Shown: in pieces, positions 56,488 through 64,000 of the stretch
Position numbering within the stretch: the first letter of the stretch is position 1
Layout of the letters: every line of letters begins with the position of its first letter
Origin: Sediminivirga luteola
GTDB lineage: Bacteria; Actinomycetota; Actinomycetes; Actinomycetales; Brevibacteriaceae
Assembly: GCF_014639315.1 (NCBI RefSeq)
Contig: NZ_BMFY01000008.1
Coordinates: 62,001 to 126,000 of the forward strand
Length of the DNA stretch: 64,000 bases
Reading direction: 5' to 3'
Program-made: the position numbers and the translations under genes
Notes under the pieces: model-generated
What the model saw: only the letters and a program-made list of their open reading frames with translations
Database searches by the model: none
Told to the model about the DNA's origin: nothing

Positions 56488-57114
56488 TTGTCCGCACCAT
56501 CTCGTACGCGGCGTCAGGCCCGGCTGTCCCGGGCGCTTGGCCTGCCTCTCACACCTAAGGCAGCCAAGTACTTCGAGCGTCGCCCGTACCCGCCAGGTGA
56601 ACACGGCCGTGCCCGCCGTCGCAACGATAGCGACTACTCGGTCCGGCTGAAGGAGAAGCAGCGTCTGCGCGCCCAGTACGGCATCCGCGAGGCGCAGCTG
56701 CTCAAGGTCTACAAGGAAGCGCGCCGCCAGCCCGGCCTGACCGGTGAGAACCTGGTCGAGCTGTTGGAGCAGCGCCTGGACGCCCTCGTGCTGCGCGCCG
56801 GCTTCGCCCGGACCATCGCACAAGCCCGCCAGCTCGTGGTGCACCGCCACATCCTGGTCGACGGCCAGCGCGTGGACCGCCCGTCCTTCCGCGTGAAGGA
56901 GGGCCAGCTCATCCACGTGCACGAGAAGAGCCAGAAGATGGATCCCTTCCAGGTCGCCGCTGCCGGTGCGCACCGCGATGTGCTGCCCGCGCTGCCCGGT
57001 TACCTGGACGTGGACCTGGAGCGGCTGCAGGCCCGCCTGGTCCGCCGGCCCAAGCGTGCCGAGGTCCCCGTGACCTGCGACGTCCAGCTGGTCGTCGAGC
57101 ACTACTCGCGCTGA
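56488..57114 (+). CDS. rpsD: 30S ribosomal protein S4, TTG start
   Basis: A 208-residue primary 16S rRNA-binding protein of the 30S subunit. It begins MSAPSRTRRQARLSRALG and has the S4 RNA-binding domain with RLDALVLRAGFARTIAQARQ (about 98-117). The N-terminus has no cysteines, so it is the zinc-free form. The frame opens further upstream, but TTG at 56488 has GGAAGGA six bases before it and gives the proper N-terminus. The gene lies alone between rarA and alaS, as in other Micrococcales, not in the alpha operon as in E. coli. Confidence 0.95.
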   Translation: MSAPSRTRRQARLSRALGLPLTPKAAKYFERRPYPPGEHGRARRRNDSDYSVRLKEKQRLRAQYGIREAQLLKVYKEARRQPGLTGENLVELLEQRLDALVLRAGFARTIAQARQLVVHRHILVDGQRVDRPSFRVKEGQLIHVHEKSQKMDPFQVAAAGAHRDVLPALPGYLDVDLERLQARLVRRPKRAEVPVTCDVQLVVEHYSR

Positions 57115-57144
57115 TCTCGAGGCGATCGCCTCGCCCAGCGTTCC

Positions 57145-57179
57145 GACGCCCCTCGCCGCCTTGCGCGACGAGGGGCGTC
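57145..57179 (+). terminator. hairpin after rpsD
   Basis: GACGCCCCTCG (57145-57155) pairs perfectly with CGAGGGGCGTC (57169-57179) around a 13-base loop, 30 bases after the rpsD stop. No T-run follows. Confidence 0.65.
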
Positions 57180-57251
57180 GTCGTCCTCGCGGTGGACTCC
57201 CGGGCGTCCGCAGGGAGCCGCCGTCTGCGCGCCGTCCGCGGGCAAGAACCG

Positions 57252-57257
57252 ATATGG
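57252..57257 (+). promoter_or_regulatory. -10 box of alaS
   Basis: TATGGT, 44 bases before the alaS ATG; GGAAGGGAA serves as ribosome-binding site. Confidence 0.4.
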
Positions 57258-57301
57258 TAGACCGGGAAAACCACCCCATCTGTCCAGCTGGAAGGGAATC
57301 G

Positions 57302-59968
<2,667 letters not shown>

Positions 59969-59981
59969 GAGGAGCCGAGGC

Positions 59982-60455
59982 ATGAGTTTCCGCCGCGGCA
60001 GGCGCATCGGCGTGGACGTGGGATCCGTGCGGATCGGGCTCGCGCTATGCGATCCGGACGGGATCCTGGCCACCCCGCTGGGCACCGTGCAGCGGGTGGA
60101 CGACGCAGCCGCTGTGGCGGAGATCTCCGCCTACGTCCACGAGCACGAGCCGCTCGAGCTCGTGGTCGGGCGGCCGAAGTCCCTCGACGGCCAGGACCGC
60201 GCCTCGGCGCGGACGGCGCGGGAGTTCACTGCCCTGCTGGCCCAGCGACTCGCGCTGCCCATCCGGCTGGTGGACGAACGGCTGAGCACGGCAGGGGCCG
60301 CCCGTCAGCTGCAGCAGGCCGGGATGAACAGCCGGAAGCAGCGCGGCGTCGTCGACTCGCAGGCCGCCGTTCTCATCCTTCAGCAGGCCCTCGACGCGGA
60401 GAAGACCACGGGACGCCCGGCCGGTGAGCTGTTCGGGCAGGAAGGGAGTCCATGA
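59982..60455 (+). CDS. ruvX: putative pre-16S rRNA nuclease YqgF/RuvX
   Basis: A 157-residue RNase H-fold protein implicated in the 5' maturation of 16S rRNA. Catalytic acidic residues are in RIGVDVGSVRIGLA (about 8-21), in the central VVGRPKSLDG region and in DERLSTAGA with the late VDSQAAVLIL. GAGAGGAG precedes the ATG. mltG begins inside its stop codon (ATGA), the standard alaS-ruvX-mltG-aroE order. Confidence 0.95.
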   Translation: MSFRRGRRIGVDVGSVRIGLALCDPDGILATPLGTVQRVDDAAAVAEISAYVHEHEPLELVVGRPKSLDGQDRASARTAREFTALLAQRLALPIRLVDERLSTAGAARQLQQAGMNSRKQRGVVDSQAAVLILQQALDAEKTTGRPAGELFGQEGSP

Positions 60456-61603
60456 CACCCGAGCGGGAGCACGACCTGATCGCACTCGACCGTACCGGGG
60501 AGACCCGCGCCGAACGCCGTGCCAGGCAGCAGCGCATGAAAGCGCGCCGCCGCAGGGCCGTGGCGGTGATTCTCACGGCGCTGCTGCTCCTGGGCGGCGG
60601 CACGGTCCTGGCCATCGGGCCGCTGCGCTCGCTCGGCACCGATCTCTTCGGCTCGGAGGACTACGAGGGCACGGGTGAGGAAGAGGTCATCGTGACCATC
60701 CCGCCGGGCGCCTCCGGCCGGGAGGCGGCCTCGATCCTCGTCGAGCACGATGTGATCGCCTCCACCACCCCGTTCCTGGACGCGCTCGAGGACTCCGGCG
60801 CCTCGCTGCAGGCGGGCACCTACACGATGCGCACCCGGATGAGCGGGGAGGCGGCGCTGGAACTGCTGCTCAACCCGGAAGCGCCACGGCTCCTGGTAGT
60901 CCCCGAGGGCTTCATGCTCTCCCAGATCAATCACCGGATGGTCGAGCAGGGATTCGAGCCGGCCTCAGTGGACGCGGCCCTGGAACAGAGCCCCGCCGAA
61001 CTCGGCCTGCCGGAGGATTTCCCCAGCCTGGAGGGCCTGCTGTTCCCGGCCTCCTACGAGATCCGTCCCGGCCTGACGCCCGACGACATGGTGCAGCAGA
61101 TGGCCGACCGCACCAGGCAGGAACTCGACGATCTGGGCATCGCCGACGACGAGGCGCTGGAGGTCCTGACGCTGGCCAGCCTGGTGGAGATCGAGTCCCC
61201 GGGCGACGATGAGGTCCGTTCCCAGGTCGCCCGGGTCTTCCTCAACCGGATGGGCGAGCACAGCGACACGAACGGGCTGCTGCAGTCCGATGCGACCGTG
61301 CACTACATCTACGGTTCGCGCTCCGACGCGTCGACCACCGCCGAGGAGCGGCAGAGCGACGATCCGTACAACACCTACCGGCATCCGGGCCTGCCTCCGG
61401 GCCCGATCAACTCACCCGGGCGGGCCTCGGTCGAGGCCGCTCTGAACCCCGCCGACGGCCCCTGGCAGTACTTCGTCGCGGTCAACCCCGACACGGGGGA
61501 GACGCGGTTCGCCGAGACCTACCCGGAGCATCAGCGCAACGTCGAGCTCTACCAGCAGTGGCTGCGCGAGCACCGTTCCGGCCAGGACGACGGGGAGGGC
61601 TGA
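60452..61603 (+). CDS. mltG: endolytic murein transglycosylase MltG
   Basis: A 383-residue single-pass membrane protein of the YceG family that cuts newly made glycan strands. A basic cytoplasmic start (ARQQRMKARRRRAVA) is followed by the membrane segment (about 33-52) and the extracytoplasmic YceG domain. The catalytic glutamate is probably E246 in LASLVEIES; PPGPINSPG (about 312-320) is the downstream signature. It would act near the elongating or dividing cell wall. aroE starts five bases after its stop. Confidence 0.93.
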   Translation: MTPEREHDLIALDRTGETRAERRARQQRMKARRRRAVAVILTALLLLGGGTVLAIGPLRSLGTDLFGSEDYEGTGEEEVIVTIPPGASGREAASILVEHDVIASTTPFLDALEDSGASLQAGTYTMRTRMSGEAALELLLNPEAPRLLVVPEGFMLSQINHRMVEQGFEPASVDAALEQSPAELGLPEDFPSLEGLLFPASYEIRPGLTPDDMVQQMADRTRQELDDLGIADDEALEVLTLASLVEIESPGDDEVRSQVARVFLNRMGEHSDTNGLLQSDATVHYIYGSRSDASTTAEERQSDDPYNTYRHPGLPPGPINSPGRASVEAALNPADGPWQYFVAVNPDTGETRFAETYPEHQRNVELYQQWLREHRSGQDDGEG

Positions 61604-61607
61604 GCCG

Positions 61608-62477
61608 GTGCCCTCCGCCGCCGTACTGGGGCGCCCCGTCGCCCATTCGCTCTCACCGGCGCTCCACGCCGCCGCGTACCGGGCGCTGGGCTGGGACGGC
61701 TGGTCGTACGACCGGATCGAGGCGGGCGAGGCCGAGCTGGCCGGCGTCCTGGAGCGGGAGAGGAGCCGGATCGGATTCTCCCTGACCATGCCGCTCAAAG
61801 CCGAAGTGCTCCGCCTCGCGGCGGCCCGCGGCTGGCGCGCGGAGCGGACGGCTGCCCGCACCGGCGCCGGGAACACCCTCGTGCGGTTCCCCGATGGCGT
61901 GCTGATCGCCAATACGGACGTTGCCGGCATCGACGCGGCCCTCGGCCTGGCCGGCGCCGACTGGGACACGGCGGCCTTCGCCGATGTGCTCGGCGGGGGT
62001 GCCACGGCGGCCTCCGCGCTGGCGGCCTGCGCCGGGCGCGGAGTCGGGCTGCTGCGCGCCTTCGTGCGCGAGCCCGCACGGGCTTCAGCGGTGCGCGCGG
62101 CCGCCGAGGGCATGGGCGTCGAGGTGGAGGTGCACCGGCTCCAGGAGTGGAACCCGGCGGAGAGCCGCATCGTCGTCAGCACGCTTCCCGGGGACGCCGC
62201 CGATGCCTACGCCGGGGCCGTGCGCGAGGTCCCGGCCGGCGCGGCGCTCCTCAACGCGGCCTACTCGCACGGCCCCTCCGCGCTGGCGGCGGCCTGGGAG
62301 CGCGCCGGCGGACGTGCCGCCCGGGGCGAGCAGATGCTGGTCGGGCAGGCGGTGGAGCAGTTCGCGCTGTTCGCCCGCGCCGCCGTCGACGCCGGGCAGC
62401 ATCCCGTGCCGCTGCCGGCGGATCTGCGCGAGCGGGTCGCCGCCGCCATGACGGACACCATCCGCGCCCAGCCATGA
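61608..62477 (+). CDS. aroE: shikimate dehydrogenase
   Basis: A 289-residue NADP-dependent enzyme reducing 3-dehydroshikimate. Substrate-binding HSLSPALH is at 13-20, the catalytic lysine is K64 in FSLTMPLK, the substrate-binding Asp is in IANTDVAG, and the dinucleotide-binding turn is LGGGATAASAL. Near the end comes LVGQAVEQFALF. GTG start with GGGAGGG upstream. It shares the operon with mltG and an A24 peptidase; aroC follows, so two shikimate-pathway steps lie here together. Confidence 0.93.
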   Translation: MPSAAVLGRPVAHSLSPALHAAAYRALGWDGWSYDRIEAGEAELAGVLERERSRIGFSLTMPLKAEVLRLAAARGWRAERTAARTGAGNTLVRFPDGVLIANTDVAGIDAALGLAGADWDTAAFADVLGGGATAASALAACAGRGVGLLRAFVREPARASAVRAAAEGMGVEVEVHRLQEWNPAESRIVVSTLPGDAADAYAGAVREVPAGAALLNAAYSHGPSALAAAWERAGGRAARGEQMLVGQAVEQFALFARAAVDAGQHPVPLPADLRERVAAAMTDTIRAQP

Positions 62478-63205
62478 CCGGGCAGGCATGGCTCGAGCCC
62501 CTGCTGGCCGCGGCCGGCGCCGCGGGCCTGGCCACGCTGATCCTGTTCCTGCTGGAGCCGCTGCTGCGCTCACCGGACCGGGCAGGCGACCTCGTCGCGA
62601 GCGCCTATGCCAGGCGCGCCCGGCGCGGCGCAGGCGCCGCGCTCACGCCCGTGGCTGCCGCCGTCCCGCCGCTTCTGCTGGGCGCCCTCACCGCCGCCGA
62701 GGGCCCGCACCGCATCACCGCGGCCGCCTGGATCGTGCTCGCCGTGGCCGCCGGGCTCTCTGTCTGGCTGCTGCGGATCGACCTCGTGCTGCACCGGCTG
62801 CCGGATCGCATCGTGCTGCCCGCCGCCGGCACGCTCACCGGCCTCCTGGCCCTCGCGGCGATGCTCCCGCTGGCACCGGCCGAGCAGGGCGCGGCCCGCC
62901 GGATGCTCACCGCCGCGCTGGTGGCCACGGCAGTGGCGCTCGTGCTCTGGGCGCTGCCGCTGATGCTCACCGGCGCTGCCGGAGTGGGCCTGGGCGATGT
63001 GAAGTTCATGCCCGTGGTCGCTCAGGTCGCCGTGAGTCTGCACTGGGGCGGGGCGCTGGTGGCGCTGGCGGTGACGGCGCTCAGCGCCGGGGTCGTCGTG
63101 GCCGCAGGTCTGCTGCGTGGCCGGCTGGGACTGCGCAGCCGGATCGCCTATGGCCCGCATCTCATATTGGGGATGTGGGCGGGCGCCGCCTCTGGCGTTT
63201 TGTAG
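62474..63205 (+). CDS. A24-family prepilin peptidase
   Basis: A 243-residue membrane aspartyl peptidase with about seven hydrophobic segments. The two catalytic aspartates are D103 ([12 protein letters not shown]) and D175 in GLGDVKF, the GxGD motif. There is no N-terminal methyltransferase domain, so it is closer in build to CpaA/TadV-type peptidases than to classical PilD. It would process prepilin-type subunits such as those of Flp or competence pili encoded elsewhere. It overlaps the aroE stop by ATGA, and its TAG stop is part of the aroC -10 box. Confidence 0.88.
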   Translation: MTGQAWLEPLLAAAGAAGLATLILFLLEPLLRSPDRAGDLVASAYARRARRGAGAALTPVAAAVPPLLLGALTAAEGPHRITAAAWIVLAVAAGLSVWLLRIDLVLHRLPDRIVLPAAGTLTGLLALAAMLPLAPAEQGAARRMLTAALVATAVALVLWALPLMLTGAAGVGLGDVKFMPVVAQVAVSLHWGGALVALAVTALSAGVVVAAGLLRGRLGLRSRIAYGPHLILGMWAGAASGVL

Positions 63206-63208
63206 AAT
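63203..63208 (+). promoter_or_regulatory. -10 box of aroC (leaderless)
   Basis: TAGAAT begins with the TAG stop codon of the A24 peptidase and lies seven bases before the aroC ATG at 63216. Confidence 0.55.
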
Positions 63209-63215
63209 GGGCCGA

Positions 63216-64000
63216 ATGGTGCGCTGGTTGACTGCAGGGGAATCGCATGGCCCTGCCCTGGTCGGAATCATCGAGGGACTTCCCGCCTTCATTCCCGTCA
63301 CGACGGAAAGGATCCAGGACGCCCTGGCCCGGCGCCGCCTGGGCTACGGCCGCGGCGCCCGGATGAAATTCGAGAAGGACCAGGTCCGCATCATCGGCGG
63401 CGTCCGCCACGGGCTCACCCAGGGCGGTCCCGTGGCCATCGAGATCGGTAACACCGAGTGGCCCAAGTGGGAGACGGTGATGTCCGCCGACCCGGTCGAT
63501 CCGGAGGTGCTCGCCGCCCAGGCCCGCAATGCCCCGCTGACCCGCCCCCGGCCCGGGCACGCGGACTTCGTGGGCATGCAGAAGTACGGCTTCGACGAGG
63601 CCCGGCCCATCCTGGAGCGCGCCTCCGCGCGTGAGACCGCCGCCCGGGTGGCGCTCGGCTCGGTCGCCGCCGGCCTGCTGCGCGAACTCGGCATCGGCCT
63701 GGTCTCCCACACCGTCGCGATCGGACCGGTCAGCGGCGACCCGGAGGCGCCGGGCCCGCTGCCGGCACCGGACGACGTGGAGCGGCTGGACGCGGATCCC
63801 ATGCGCTGCTTCGATCCGGAGCTCTCCGCCCGGATGGTCGCCGAGGTCGACGACGCCCGGAAGTCCGGCGACACCCTCGGCGGCGTCGTGGAAGTCCTCG
63901 CCTACGGCCTGCCCCCGGGGCTGGGCTCCCACGTCCATTTCGACCGGCGCCTGGACTCCCGTCTCGCCGGTGCCCTGATGGGGATCCAGGCGATCAAGGG
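63216..64000 (+). CDS. aroC: chorismate synthase, partial
   Basis: The gene runs off the right edge; the first 261 codons are visible. It makes chorismate from EPSP using reduced FMN. The start [18 protein letters not shown] has the family's first signature with His11, [19 protein letters not shown] holds the FMN/EPSP-binding arginines, and [15 protein letters not shown] and the end part [17 protein letters not shown] are also conserved. A -10 box TAGAAT seven bases before the ATG and no Shine-Dalgarno indicate a leaderless transcript, separate from the mltG-aroE unit. Confidence 0.95.
   Translation, partial: MVRWLTAGESHGPALVGIIEGLPAFIPVTTERIQDALARRRLGYGRGARMKFEKDQVRIIGGVRHGLTQGGPVAIEIGNTEWPKWETVMSADPVDPEVLAAQARNAPLTRPRPGHADFVGMQKYGFDEARPILERASARETAARVALGSVAAGLLRELGIGLVSHTVAIGPVSGDPEAPGPLPAPDDVERLDADPMRCFDPELSARMVAEVDDARKSGDTLGGVVEVLAYGLPPGLGSHVHFDRRLDSRLAGALMGIQAIK

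Noticed and set aside
53138-56500. 1120-codon open frame on the minus strand opposite aspS and rarA
   Set aside because: Shadow of GC-rich codon use in the true genes; the translation is His/Gln/Arg/Gly-rich with no recognisable domain, and aspS and rarA on the plus strand are certain.

Overview
This window is core chromosome of a high-GC Gram-positive bacterium. Third codon positions are almost all G or C, many starts are GTG or TTG, and the gene order is that of Actinomycetota: comEA-comEC-holA-rpsT-lepA-hemW-hrcA-dnaJ, phoH-ybeY-era, thrS-HIT-pgsA-yebC-ruvCAB-yajC-secDF-rel, aspS-rarA-rpsD-alaS-ruvX-mltG-aroE-aroC. The pattern points to Micrococcales; I cannot place the genus. I see no insertion sequence, prophage, CRISPR array, origin or attachment site, and no gene-free stretch longer than 300 bases apart from the tRNA cluster at 33.6-34.3 kb.

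Layout. 0-3.6 kb: a cut-off glutathionyl/mycothiolyl-hydroquinone reductase and a divergent CydDC-like ABC exporter pair. 3.6-9.5 kb: fatty-acyl-CoA ligase, leuS, nadE. 9.4-17.2 kb: two unknown membrane proteins, a DegV lipid-binding protein, the comEA-comEC DNA-uptake pair, a flavin reductase and holA. 17.4-25.2 kb: rpsT with tandem terminators, an orphan PemK/MazF-like protein, an EEP-fold hydrolase, lepA, a DUF402 protein, hemW, two DUF4870 paralogues and DUF3097. 25.2-33.1 kb: a CIRCE-controlled hrcA-dnaJ-rsmE cluster, then phoH-ybeY-CNNM/CorC-era and zapE, serving heat shock, rRNA maturation and ribosome assembly. 33.1-36.5 kb: a PGPGW membrane protein, four tRNA genes (Gly, Cys, Val, Val), an SH3 lipoprotein and a Q/Y/G-rich membrane protein. 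36.5-49.1 kb: thrS-HIT-pgsA-yebC, ruvCAB, yajC-secDF and rel. 49.1-57.1 kb: an AbiEi-like protein, a DUF349 protein, hisS, an ArsR-type repressor, aspS, rarA and rpsD. 57.3-64 kb: alaS-ruvX-mltG-aroE-A24 peptidase, then aroC, cut by the right edge.

How it works together. Most of the window serves translation (five aminoacyl-tRNA synthetases, S4, S20, LepA, Era, YbeY, RsmE, four tRNAs), DNA repair and recombination (RuvABC, RarA, HolA, RuvX), secretion (SecDF-YajC) and stress control (Rel, HrcA, DnaJ). Operon members commonly overlap by ATGA or GTGA.

The least ordinary signals are in gene starts. At least fourteen genes have a TANNNT -10 box 6-8 bases before the start codon and no Shine-Dalgarno, so they should be leaderless; in two of them the -10 box begins with the TAG stop of the preceding gene. 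phoH appears to start at CTG, and rpsT, rpsD and yajC at TTG. A clearly new multi-gene system is not evident; the best minor candidates are the orphan PemK-like protein, the AbiEi-like protein after rel, and the ArsR repressor with a partial alpha-5 metal site.
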